From the NCBI GenBank assembly GCA_031551255.1, contig JAVBNW010000017.1:1-43932 (forward strand): a stretch of DNA of 43,932 bases. The letters are read 5' to 3'. Positions 14,904 through 21,605 of the stretch are shown one piece after another. Position 1 is the stretch's first letter; the number at the start of each line of letters is the position of its first letter. The notes below the pieces were generated by a model, which was given only the letters and a program-made list of their open reading frames with translations, searched no databases and was not told the DNA's origin. Position numbers and translations under genes: made by a program. Origin of the DNA: JAVBNW01 sp031551255. Lineage in GTDB: Bacteria; Bacillota; Clostridia; Christensenellales; UBA1750.

Positions 14904-15170
14904 TTACTTTGCCTTTTCGATAATCTCGACTAAACGCCAATGCTTATCCTTGGAAAGCGGGCGCGTCTCCATCAGGCGAACGACGTCGCCCACGCGGCAC
15001 TCGTTGTTTTCATCGTGAACTTTTAGGCGCTTGGTGCGGTTGAGGATCTTCCCATACATCGGATGCTTGACGCGGTTGCGTATGGCCACGACGATGGTCT
15101 TTTCCATCTTGTCGGATACCACCGTGCCCACGCGGGTCTTGCGGTTGCCACGAACTTCGATTTCTTGCAT
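14904..15170 (-). CDS. rpsQ: 30S ribosomal protein S17
   Basis: OB-fold 16S rRNA-binding protein. It shows RKTRVGTVVSDKMEKTIVV, VHDENNECRVGDVV and RPLSKDKHWRLVEI, all typical. The length is 88 residues. It is followed by rplN and preceded by rpmC. Confidence 0.98.
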   Translation of the reverse strand: MQEIEVRGNRKTRVGTVVSDKMEKTIVVAIRNRVKHPMYGKILNRTKRLKVHDENNECRVGDVVRLMETRPLSKDKHWRLVEIIEKAK

Positions 15171-15191
15171 GGTTTACTCCTTCCCTCGCGC

Positions 15192-15392
15192 CTAAGCCTT
15201 CGCCCGGAGCTCGCGCTCGCGGAGGATGGTCTTGACCCTGGCGATGTTGTGACGGGTATCCCGAAGCACGATCGGGTTTTGCAGCTGGCCGGTTGCCTGC
15301 TGAAAGCGAAGGTTGAACAGCTCCGCCTTAAAATCCTTAAGCTGCTGGTTCAGCTCCTGATCGGACATCTCGCGAAGGTTAGCTGTTTTCAC
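15192..15392 (-). CDS. rpmC: 50S ribosomal protein L29
   Basis: Small helical protein at the exit tunnel that docks trigger factor and SRP. It contains LREMSDQELNQQLKDFKAEL and the signature LQNPIVLRDTRHNIARVKTI. It starts with GTG, which overlaps the rplP stop by four nt (GTGA), so it is probably translated by re-initiation after rplP. Length 66 residues. Confidence 0.97.
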   Translation of the reverse strand: MKTANLREMSDQELNQQLKDFKAELFNLRFQQATGQLQNPIVLRDTRHNIARVKTILRERELRAKA

Positions 15393-15829
15393 TTCGACTC
15401 ACCACCCTCGATTTGCTTAGCATCCTCGCGCTTTACGATTTTGCACTTGAGCGGCAGCTTGTGCGCCGCCAGGCGCAGCGCTTCACGCGCGGTCTCATCC
15501 GGAACGCCGGCGATTTCAAAGAGCACCCTGCCGGGCTTGACGACCGCCACCCAGTACTCCGGGCTGCCCTTGCCCGAACCCATGCGGGTTTCGGCAGGCT
15601 TCTGGGTTACCGGCTTGTCGGGGAAGATCTTGATCCACACCTGACCGCCTCTGCGGATAAAGCGCGTCATCGCGATACGAGCGGCTTCGATTTGGTTGCT
15701 GGTTACCCAGCACGGCTCCATAGCCATCAGGCCGAAATCGCCGTAGGCCACGAAGTTGCCGCGGCTTGCCTTGCCTTTCATGCGCCCGCGGAACACCCTG
15801 CGGCGCTTGACTCTCTTTGGCATCAACAT
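15389..15829 (-). CDS. rplP: 50S ribosomal protein L16
   Basis: Late assembly protein near the peptidyl transferase centre and A-site tRNA. It begins MLMPKRVKRRRVFRGRMKG and carries RGGQVWIKIFPDKPVTQKP and RMGSGKGSPEYWVAVVKPG. It starts three nt after the rpsC stop with GGGAGGG upstream; the extra N-terminal Met-Leu is uncertain. Length 146 residues. Confidence 0.98.
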   Translation of the reverse strand: MLMPKRVKRRRVFRGRMKGKASRGNFVAYGDFGLMAMEPCWVTSNQIEAARIAMTRFIRRGGQVWIKIFPDKPVTQKPAETRMGSGKGSPEYWVAVVKPGRVLFEIAGVPDETAREALRLAAHKLPLKCKIVKREDAKQIEGGESK

Positions 15830-15832
15830 GGT

Positions 15833-16549
15833 TTATTTCCCTCCCTCGGCAACCGCCTTGCGCTTGGCGCGGGGCAGCACCTGGCCCTTGTAGATCCAAA
15901 CCTTCACGCCCAGCTTGCCGTAGGTGGTTTGCGCCTCGGCAAAGCCGTAGTCGATGTTGGCCCTGAGCGTCTGCAGCGGAATGGATCCTTCGTGGTAGCC
16001 CTCGCTGCGCGCAATTTCAGCGCCGCCCAGGCGGCCGGAAACCTTAAGCTTAATGCCCTTGGCGCCCGCCTTCATCGTGCGGCCCATCGCCTGCTTCATC
16101 GCCCGGCGGAAGGAAACGCGGTTTTGCAGCTGCTGGGCGATGGATACCGCCACGAGCTGCGCATCCACTTCGGGCTGGCGGATTTCCATGATGTTGAGCA
16201 CCACGCTGCGGCCGGTAAACGCCTCGATCTCCTTCTTGAGGGCCTCGACGCCCGCTCCTCCGCGGCCAATGACGATGCCCGGCTTGGCGGTGAAGAGGTT
16301 GACCGTAAGCTTATTGGCGGCACGCTCAATGTCGATGCGGCTGATGCCGGCATCCATCGTACGTTTGCGGTCTCCGCCGCGCCCTCCGCCCGTGCCTTCC
16401 TGTGGCGCAAACTTCGCCATGAGCATCCGGCGCAGCTTATAATCCTCAAGGAGGTATTTGGAAAACTCCTTCTTACCGGCGTACCAGCGCGTGGACCAGT
16501 CCTTGATCACACCGACTCTAGCGCCGATCGGATTGATTTTCTGTCCCAT
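15833..16549 (-). CDS. rpsC: 30S ribosomal protein S3
   Basis: Head protein at the mRNA entry channel with a KH domain (PGIVIGRGGAGVEALKKEI, about residues 92-110) and the C-terminal domain LRANIDYGFAEAQTTYGKLG. It starts GQKINPIGARVGVIKDW. The length of 238 residues is normal; a short Gly-rich insertion (GTGGGRGGD, about residues 57-65) lies ahead of the KH domain. Confidence 0.98.
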   Translation of the reverse strand: MGQKINPIGARVGVIKDWSTRWYAGKKEFSKYLLEDYKLRRMLMAKFAPQEGTGGGRGGDRKRTMDAGISRIDIERAANKLTVNLFTAKPGIVIGRGGAGVEALKKEIEAFTGRSVVLNIMEIRQPEVDAQLVAVSIAQQLQNRVSFRRAMKQAMGRTMKAGAKGIKLKVSGRLGGAEIARSEGYHEGSIPLQTLRANIDYGFAEAQTTYGKLGVKVWIYKGQVLPRAKRKAVAEGGK

Positions 16550-16561
16550 GGTAATGCCTCC

Positions 16562-16948
16562 TTACTTCGCCTGGTCAAGGGTGATGTAGATGTGGCTCGT
16601 GCGCTTGAGAATGGGATACGCCATGCCCCGGCCGTGCGGGTGGAAGCGCTTGAGCGTCGGCCCCTGTCCGGCAAAGCATTCGGCTACGTACAGCGTGCCG
16701 GGATCCATCTCCAGGTTGTTTTCCGCGTTGGCGATGGCGCTGTTGAGAACCTTTAGGATCTCGGGCGCCGCCAGGCGGGGGGTGTGCATGAGAATCGCCT
16801 GCGCGTCCCTCACCTTTTTGCCGCGGATCAAATCCAGCACGATGGAAACCTTGCGCGGCGAAATGCGGATGTGCTTGGTGGACGCGTGGGGGCGCTTATC
16901 GGCCGCTTCCTTGCGCGCGGCCGCCTTTTCACGAATGCGTGTTGCCAT
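16562..16948 (-). CDS. rplV: 50S ribosomal protein L22
   Basis: Large-subunit protein whose beta-hairpin lines the exit tunnel and is the site of some macrolide resistance mutations. The body reads KHIRISPRKVSIVLDLIRGK and ends LKRFHPHGRGMAYPILKRTSH. An alanine- and lysine-rich N-terminal extension of about 20 residues precedes the domain. Length 128 residues. Confidence 0.98.
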   Translation of the reverse strand: MATRIREKAAARKEAADKRPHASTKHIRISPRKVSIVLDLIRGKKVRDAQAILMHTPRLAAPEILKVLNSAIANAENNLEMDPGTLYVAECFAGQGPTLKRFHPHGRGMAYPILKRTSHIYITLDQAK

Positions 16949-16962
16949 GCCTTTTCTCCTCC

Positions 16963-17244
16963 TCAGCGCCCGCCGCTGGAGCGCTCCGAACCCGCGTGGC
17001 CGCGGAATGTCCGCGTCGGCGCGAATTCGCCCAGCTTATGGCCGACCATTTCCTCGGTACTATATACCGGTACATGCTTGCGGCCGTCGTGCACCGCGAT
17101 GGTGTGGCCTACAAAATCCGGAAAGATGGTCGACGCGCGAGACCAGGTCTTCACGACCTTCTTCTCGTTTTTTCCATTCATAGCTTCGACCCTGTGCATC
17201 AAGCGTTCCTCGACGAAGGGTCCCTTTTTGACCGAACGTGACAT
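16963..17244 (-). CDS. rpsS: 30S ribosomal protein S19
   Basis: Head protein that pairs with S13. It starts MSRSVKKGPFVEERLMHRV and carries GHTIAVHDGRKHVPVY and GHKLGEFAPTRTFRGHAG. The length of 93 residues is normal. It lies between rplB and rplV. Confidence 0.98.
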   Translation of the reverse strand: MSRSVKKGPFVEERLMHRVEAMNGKNEKKVVKTWSRASTIFPDFVGHTIAVHDGRKHVPVYSTEEMVGHKLGEFAPTRTFRGHAGSERSSGGR

Positions 17245-17267
17245 GTGTAGGTAGCCTCCTTCTCGGT

Positions 17268-18101
17268 TTACTTGCCGTTCCTGCGTTTGACAATAAACTT
17301 ATCGGACGGATTGCGCTTTTTGCGGGTCTTGCGCCCGAGCGTCGGCTTGCCCCAGGGGGTAACCGGGCCGGGCATTCCCACGGGGCTCTTGCCCTCGCCG
17401 CCGCCGTGCGGGTGATCCACCGGGTTCATGACCACGCCGCGCACATGCGGGCGGAAGCCCTTGTGGCGGATTCTGCCCGCCTTGCCCCAGTTGATGTTCT
17501 CGTGATCGATGTTGCCGACCTGGCCGATGGTGGCCTTGGCGTTCATCGGAATCATGCGCACTTCGCCCGAGGGCAGGCGCACCTGCGCGTAGGCGCCTTC
17601 CTTGGCCATCAGCTGCGCGCTGTTGCCGGCGGATCTTACCAGCTGGCCTCCCTTGCCGGGCTTAAGCTCGATGTTGTGGATGAGCGTGCCCAGCGGAATG
17701 TTCTGAATCATCAGGCAGTTGCCGGGCTTGATGTCGGCCTTTTCGCCGGACATGATCTCGTCGCCCACCTTCATGCCGTAAGGAGCCAGAATATAGCGCT
17801 TCTCGCCGTCGGCATAGTGCAAAAGTGCGATGTTAGCCGTGCGGTTGGGGTCGTATTCGATGGTGGCAACCTTGGCGGGCACGCCGTCCTTGTTGCGCTT
17901 AAAGTCGATAATGCGGTACTTGCGCTTCGCCTGTCCGCCGCGGAACCTTACGGTGATGCGGCCATGGGCGTTGCGGCCGCCCGAACGCTTAAGATCGGTC
18001 AGCAGCGAGCGCTCAGGCGTGGAGCAGGTGATCTCCTCAAACGTGGGACTCGACATAAAGCGGCGCCCCGGAGAGGTCGGCTTATAAAACTTAATCGGCA
18101 C
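17268..18101 (-). CDS. rplB: 50S ribosomal protein L2
   Basis: Primary 23S rRNA-binding protein needed for subunit joining and peptidyl transfer. The catalytic-centre signature VMNPVDHPHGGGEGKSPVG is present, with the key His in HPHGGG near residue 230. Length 277 residues, normal. It lies between rplW and rpsS. Confidence 0.99.
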   Translation of the reverse strand: MPIKFYKPTSPGRRFMSSPTFEEITCSTPERSLLTDLKRSGGRNAHGRITVRFRGGQAKRKYRIIDFKRNKDGVPAKVATIEYDPNRTANIALLHYADGEKRYILAPYGMKVGDEIMSGEKADIKPGNCLMIQNIPLGTLIHNIELKPGKGGQLVRSAGNSAQLMAKEGAYAQVRLPSGEVRMIPMNAKATIGQVGNIDHENINWGKAGRIRHKGFRPHVRGVVMNPVDHPHGGGEGKSPVGMPGPVTPWGKPTLGRKTRKKRNPSDKFIVKRRNGK

Positions 18102-18124
18102 GGAAATCCCTCCTGTAGCTTGCT

Positions 18125-18418
18125 TTACGCCATGCCTTCGAAGAATTCGATGGGCTTTGAATCCTTCGTAAGCTTTACGTACGCCTTCTTAATTTCGGAA
18201 GTGCGGCCCTGGCTGCGGCCGAACCTCTTGAGCTTGCCTGGCTTGCGCATGGTGTTCACGCGCTCCACCTTCACCTCGAAAATCTGCTCGATCGCCTGCT
18301 TGACTTCCACGCGGTTGGCATCGAGCGCGACCTGGAAGGTATAGTTTTTCGTGGCAAATCCGTCATACGCCTGCTCGGTCAGGATCGGGCGCAGGATGAT
18401 GTCGTGGGGATCCTTCAT
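18125..18418 (-). CDS. rplW: 50S ribosomal protein L23
   Basis: Exit-tunnel protein and docking site for trigger factor and SRP. It begins MKDPHDIILRPILTEQAYD and contains RVEVKQAIEQIFEVKVERVN and RKPGKLKRFGRSQG. I chose ATG at 18418, which overlaps the rplD stop by four nt (ATGA) and matches the family start, giving 97 residues. The in-frame extension to 18478 is a shadow of rplD. Confidence 0.97.
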   Translation of the reverse strand: MKDPHDIILRPILTEQAYDGFATKNYTFQVALDANRVEVKQAIEQIFEVKVERVNTMRKPGKLKRFGRSQGRTSEIKKAYVKLTKDSKPIEFFEGMA

Positions 18419-19041
18419 GATGCGTACACCTCCTCGACCTTGGCCAGCGCGTTTTTCACGATGATGAAGCGGTCGCAATTGAGAATGTCGACGACGTTGA
18501 GCGTGTTGACATAGGCGGTTTTCAGCTCCTGAAGGTTCGAGCTTGCGCGAAACACGCTCTCGTCGCGGCCCTCGATCACGAGAAGCGCCTTTTTGCCGAC
18601 CTTGAGGTTGGCAAGGAGCTTCACCATTTCCTTCGTCTTGGGCTGGGTAAGCGTAAGCTCGTCAAGCACGATGATTTCGCCCTGCGCCACTTTATCGCTC
18701 AGCGCGCACTTGAGCGCGAGCCTCTTCACTTTGCGGGGAACGGAGATGGTATAGTCGCGGGGCTTGGGGGCGAACACGACGCCGCCGTGCCTCCACTGCG
18801 GGGAGCGGGTCGAGCCCTGGCGGGCGCGACCGGTACCCTTTTGGCGCCACGGCTTCTTGCCGCCGCCGGCAACCTCGGCCCTGGTCAACGTGCTCTGCGT
18901 GCCCTGGCGGCGGTTGGCGAGCTGGGCCCTTACGACCTGGTATACGACGTGCTCGTTCATCGCTACGCCAAAGACGGCTTCGGAGAGCTCGACTTCGCCG
19001 ACACGATTGCCGTCCATATTTACGATATCAACCTTTGGCAT
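18415..19041 (-). CDS. rplD: 50S ribosomal protein L4
   Basis: Early assembly protein with a loop reaching into the exit tunnel. The tunnel loop region reads KKPWRQKGTGRARQGSTRSP (about residues 61-80), fully canonical. In E. coli L4 also represses its own operon; that has not been shown for this lineage. Length 208 residues. Confidence 0.98.
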   Translation of the reverse strand: MPKVDIVNMDGNRVGEVELSEAVFGVAMNEHVVYQVVRAQLANRRQGTQSTLTRAEVAGGGKKPWRQKGTGRARQGSTRSPQWRHGGVVFAPKPRDYTISVPRKVKRLALKCALSDKVAQGEIIVLDELTLTQPKTKEMVKLLANLKVGKKALLVIEGRDESVFRASSNLQELKTAYVNTLNVVDILNCDRFIIVKNALAKVEEVYAS

Positions 19042-19062
19042 GTCCTTTACTCCTCCTTCGCC

Positions 19063-19704
19063 TTACGCCTTCACCGAATTGCGGATGAAGAGCAGACCGC
19101 CCTTGGGGCCGGGCACCGCGCCCCTGATGAACATCAGGTTGCGCTCGGCATCCACCTTGATGATCATGAGGTTCTGCACGGTTACTTTTTCCCCGCCCAT
19201 TTGGCCGGCCATGTGCTTGTTCTTGAACACGCGGGAAGGATCGGAGTTGGCCGACATGGAGCCCACGCCCCTGTGGTACTTCGAGCCGTGCGCCATCGGG
19301 CCCTTGTGCTGGTTCCAGCGCAGAATCGCGCCGGTATAGCCCTTGCCCTTGCTCACGCCGCTGACGTCGACAAACTCGCCGCCCTCGAATACGTCCGCCT
19401 TAAACTCTGAACCCACTTCGTAAGCCGAATCGTCCTCCAGGCGCATTTCGCGAAGATAGCGCTTGGGAGCCACGCCGGATTTTTCGAAATGCCCGCGTTC
19501 GGGTTTGTTTACGATTTTCTTCGCGCGCTGCTCGGTCAGGGCGCCAAAGCCCACCTGAATGGCGGTATAGCCGTCGCGCTCGACGCTCTTCTTTTGAACG
19601 ACCGTGCAAGGGCCTGCCTCGACAACCGTGACCGGAGCGAGGCGCCCATCTTCCAGAAAGATCTGCGTCATTCCGAGCTTGGTGCCTAAAATCGCTTTTT
19701 TCAT
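19063..19704 (-). CDS. rplC: 50S ribosomal protein L3
   Basis: Early 23S rRNA-binding protein near the peptidyl transferase centre. It begins MKKAILGTKLGMTQIF and carries GKGYTGAILRWNQHKGPMAHG and GSMSANSDPSRVFKNKHMAG (the central extension; read in parts). I took ATG at 19704 (213 residues), 9 nt after AAGGAGGTG; a GTG at 19716 lies within that binding site and is unlikely. Confidence 0.97.
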   Translation of the reverse strand: MKKAILGTKLGMTQIFLEDGRLAPVTVVEAGPCTVVQKKSVERDGYTAIQVGFGALTEQRAKKIVNKPERGHFEKSGVAPKRYLREMRLEDDSAYEVGSEFKADVFEGGEFVDVSGVSKGKGYTGAILRWNQHKGPMAHGSKYHRGVGSMSANSDPSRVFKNKHMAGQMGGEKVTVQNLMIIKVDAERNLMFIRGAVPGPKGGLLFIRNSVKA

Positions 19705-19720
19705 CGTACCGGTCACCTCC

Positions 19721-20029
19721 TTACAGCTTGATTTCGATATCTACGCCCGCCGGCAGATCCAGGCGCATCAGCGCATCCGCCGTCTTGGCCGTGGGGTTGA
19801 GGATGTCGATCAGGCGCTTGTGTGTGCGCATCTCGAACTGCTCGCGGGAATCCTTGTGTTTATGGGGCGAGCGAAGGATGGTTACGATTTCCTTCTCGGT
19901 GGGAAGCGGGATCGGGCCGGATACCGTAGCGCCTGTGCGCTTGGCCGTATCGACGATCCGCTGCGCCGAGGTGTCGATCAGGCTGTGCTCGTATGCCTTG
20001 AGCTTGATTCGGATCTTCTGGTTTGCCAT
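19721..20029 (-). CDS. rpsJ: 30S ribosomal protein S10
   Basis: Head protein, also the antitermination factor NusE that binds NusB. It begins MANQKIRIKLKAYEHSLID and contains GPIPLPTEKEIVTILRSPH and HKRLIDILNPT. I chose ATG at 20029 (102 residues) with AAGGAGG upstream. It is the first gene of the block: the str-operon genes often found upstream (rpsL, rpsG, fusA, tuf) are absent here and a promoter lies about 190 nt before the start. Confidence 0.98.
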   Translation of the reverse strand: MANQKIRIKLKAYEHSLIDTSAQRIVDTAKRTGATVSGPIPLPTEKEIVTILRSPHKHKDSREQFEMRTHKRLIDILNPTAKTADALMRLDLPAGVDIEIKL

Positions 20030-20089
20030 GATGCGTCCTCCTTGTCGCGAGCCTAGTACACTGCTCCGTGTGTGCCGCTTTGCTTTTTT

Positions 20090-20169
20090 ACGACGGAGCC
20101 GAGGCTCGTCGTCCGATTGTGCGGACTGGTCTGCGGAAATTACCCGGCGCATCGCCGGCAACCTTCCGC
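20090..20169 (-). promoter_or_regulatory. Structured leader of the S10 operon
   Basis: The untranslated leader of about 180 nt holds three consecutive hairpins on the minus strand. One (20133-20169) has outer arms GCGGAA/TTCCGC and inner arms CCGGCG/CGCCGG around ATG, with a 5+5 nt internal loop. A second has arms GTCCG/CGGAC (20111-20126). A third (20090-20112) has arms ACGACG-AGCC/GGCT-CGTCGT with one bulged C and is followed by six A. No T run follows any of them. Ribosomal leaders often bind a ribosomal protein for feedback control; this one matches no class I recognise. Confidence 0.4.
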
Positions 20170-20216
20170 TTCATCCCTGCAAAGAGCGCAGTGCGCCCCT
20201 ATGCGGCAGCTTTTCG

Positions 20217-20245
20217 ATTATACCCGATCGCCTTGTCCGATGCAA
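20217..20245 (-). promoter_or_regulatory. rpsJ: Promoter of the S10-spc-alpha block
   Basis: The minus strand has TTGCAT (20240-20245), a spacer of exactly 17 nt, and a perfect TATAAT (20217-20222). The expected start is near 20210. It lies in the gap between the SdpI-family gene and rpsJ, so the ribosomal block appears to be transcribed from here. Confidence 0.8.
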
Positions 20246-20288
20246 GCCCTGCTTTTGTAAAAAAATAAGCACGGCGGATGTTTCGGCG

Positions 20289-20651
20289 CTACTTGGAAAA
20301 TTTGCACTTGAGTTCTCCCTCTACGCGTGCGATCATCGCAAAAATTGCTACGACGGGCGCGAGGCAGAAAAACACGACGACCGGCGCGCCGATTTCCCGC
20401 TGGCGCGCTTCCGGAAGCGTCATGAGCACGACGGCCGCCACGACAAACGCGGCAAATGAAACGGCGCCAATCCATACCATCAGCTTGCCCGCCCGCCGGT
20501 TGGCGTATTCCCACGCCTCCTTCGATGCGCCCGAGCGCGCCGTGCGGTAGCCGAACCAGCTGTTGATTCCGGTGGAAAGCTTGCTCATCGCAAGCCCTCC
20601 CGCTGCGATGATGAGCAGCATCATGGCGACGATAATGTAGGAGATCAGCAC
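20289..20651 (-). CDS. SdpI-family membrane protein
   Basis: A 120-residue protein with three hydrophobic segments (about residues 3-22, 58-80 and 88-108). Between the first two is the SdpI-family signature INSWFGYRTARSGASKEAWEYANRRAG. In Bacillus subtilis SdpI gives immunity to the SdpC toxin and controls SdpR; most homologs, including this one, have no toxin beside them and no known role. The GTG start at 20651 has GGAGG 7 nt upstream and lies 11 nt after the DUF2164 stop, so the two genes form one unit. Confidence 0.85.
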   Translation of the reverse strand: MLISYIIVAMMLLIIAAGGLAMSKLSTGINSWFGYRTARSGASKEAWEYANRRAGKLMVWIGAVSFAAFVVAAVVLMTLPEARQREIGAPVVVFFCLAPVVAIFAMIARVEGELKCKFSK

Positions 20652-20662
20652 GGCCCCGCCTC

Positions 20663-20929
20663 CTATCTCTTCTTCTCGGGAGGATAGATCTCCACCTCCG
20701 CGATGTCCTCCAGCTTCAGTTGCACATACCGCGCCGCATCGCGAACGCCGGCGTTGTAAATGTGCGGGCCGATGTCCCGGAGAATGTGCCCAAGCAAGAG
20801 CTCCGCGGCCAGGTGCCCCACATCTTCGTCCCTTTCCACTTTAAAATAGACGCGCAGCGATTCGACCATCGCCTCGCGTTGCTCCTTCGTCAAATCCATC
20901 CTGTCGGCGATAGCCTGCGTCTTGGCCAT
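20663..20929 (-). CDS. DUF2164 family protein
   Basis: An 88-residue acidic cytosolic protein of unknown function. Family features include LTKEQREAMVESLRVYFKVE, the LAAELLLGHILRDIGPHIYN core and a following DAARYVQLKLEDI helix. I took ATG at 20929, six nt after AAGGAGG; an ATG six nt earlier overlaps that site. It is followed by the SdpI-family gene. No catalytic motif is evident. Confidence 0.8.
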   Translation of the reverse strand: MAKTQAIADRMDLTKEQREAMVESLRVYFKVERDEDVGHLAAELLLGHILRDIGPHIYNAGVRDAARYVQLKLEDIAEVEIYPPEKKR

Positions 20930-21027
20930 AAGCATCCTCCTTATAATTACAGAAAGCTATCTTTCGGCGGAGGAGTGTGGGATAATGACCTCGTCACGCA
21001 AATCCGCCGTAGCAAAGGGGAACCGCT

Positions 21028-21522
21028 ATGATCTTTCGAAACGCCCTTCCCGGCGAAGCCGAAGCCCTTACGGAGCTTACGCTGGCCTCGAAGCGGCATT
21101 GGGGCTATCCCGAGGAATGTATAAAAATCTGGACGGAAGAACTCACCATCAGGCCCAAATACATAGAAGAAAATACCGTCGCGCTAGCTCAGCAGGGCTC
21201 GGACATTCTGGGATACTTCTCCATCATCGAAGAAAGCCCCCGGCATGTGCTCAGGGTCGGATCCTACGAAGCCGCGGGCGGTTTCTTCCTCGACAACCTG
21301 TTCATCCACCCCGCCCACATAAGGCGCGGCGTCGGCAGGCAGCTCGTCGCCCTTGCTCTCGCGTGGTGCAGGGAAAGGCAAGTGCGCCGCCTCCACGTCG
21401 TTTCCGATCCGAACGCAAAAGGTTTTTACGAAGCGATGGGGGCCGTGTACCAGGGCGAAGTGTCCTCCGGCAGCACCAGCCGTCAGCTTCCCTTTCTCGT
21501 GTTTTTCATCGAACCTTCCTAA
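21028..21522 (+). CDS. GNAT-family acetyltransferase
   Basis: A 164-residue single-domain GNAT enzyme. The acetyl-CoA motif A reads LDNLFIHPAHIRRGVGRQLV (about residues 88-107) and motif B is around VVSDPNAKGFYEAMG, where the Tyr in FYEAMGA is the usual general acid candidate. The substrate is unknown. AAAGGGG precedes the ATG by 8 nt. It diverges from the DUF2164-SdpI unit and converges on dnaE. Confidence 0.9.
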   Translation: MIFRNALPGEAEALTELTLASKRHWGYPEECIKIWTEELTIRPKYIEENTVALAQQGSDILGYFSIIEESPRHVLRVGSYEAAGGFFLDNLFIHPAHIRRGVGRQLVALALAWCRERQVRRLHVVSDPNAKGFYEAMGAVYQGEVSSGSTSRQLPFLVFFIEPS

Positions 21523-21577
21523 GCCGCTTATGCCCCTTCGTCGCGTTCTTCTCGTCGTGTTTCCTCGGCGCGGGGCT

Positions 21578-21602
21578 CACGGGGGTACGCGTACCCCCCG
21601 TG
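21578..21602. terminator. Strong hairpin between the convergent GNAT and dnaE genes
   Basis: CACGGGGGTACG pairs with CGTACCCCCCGTG, a 12-bp stem with one bulged C and almost no loop, ending three nt before the dnaE stop codon. There is no T run on either strand, so it is not a classical intrinsic terminator; it may still end or protect the 3' ends of both transcripts. Confidence 0.4.
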
Positions 21603-21605
21603 CCG

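Noticed and set aside
18418..18478. N-terminal extension of L23
   Set aside because: The family start and the ATGA overlap with rplD fix the start at 18418; upstream codons are a shadow of rplD.
20279..20289. Terminator after the SdpI-family gene at the T-rich stretch
   Set aside because: A T run is present on the minus strand but I could not find a stem that pairs before it.
20289..20651. Sdp-type toxin-immunity system
   Set aside because: SdpI homologs are widespread without toxins, and no SdpC- or SdpR-like gene lies nearby.
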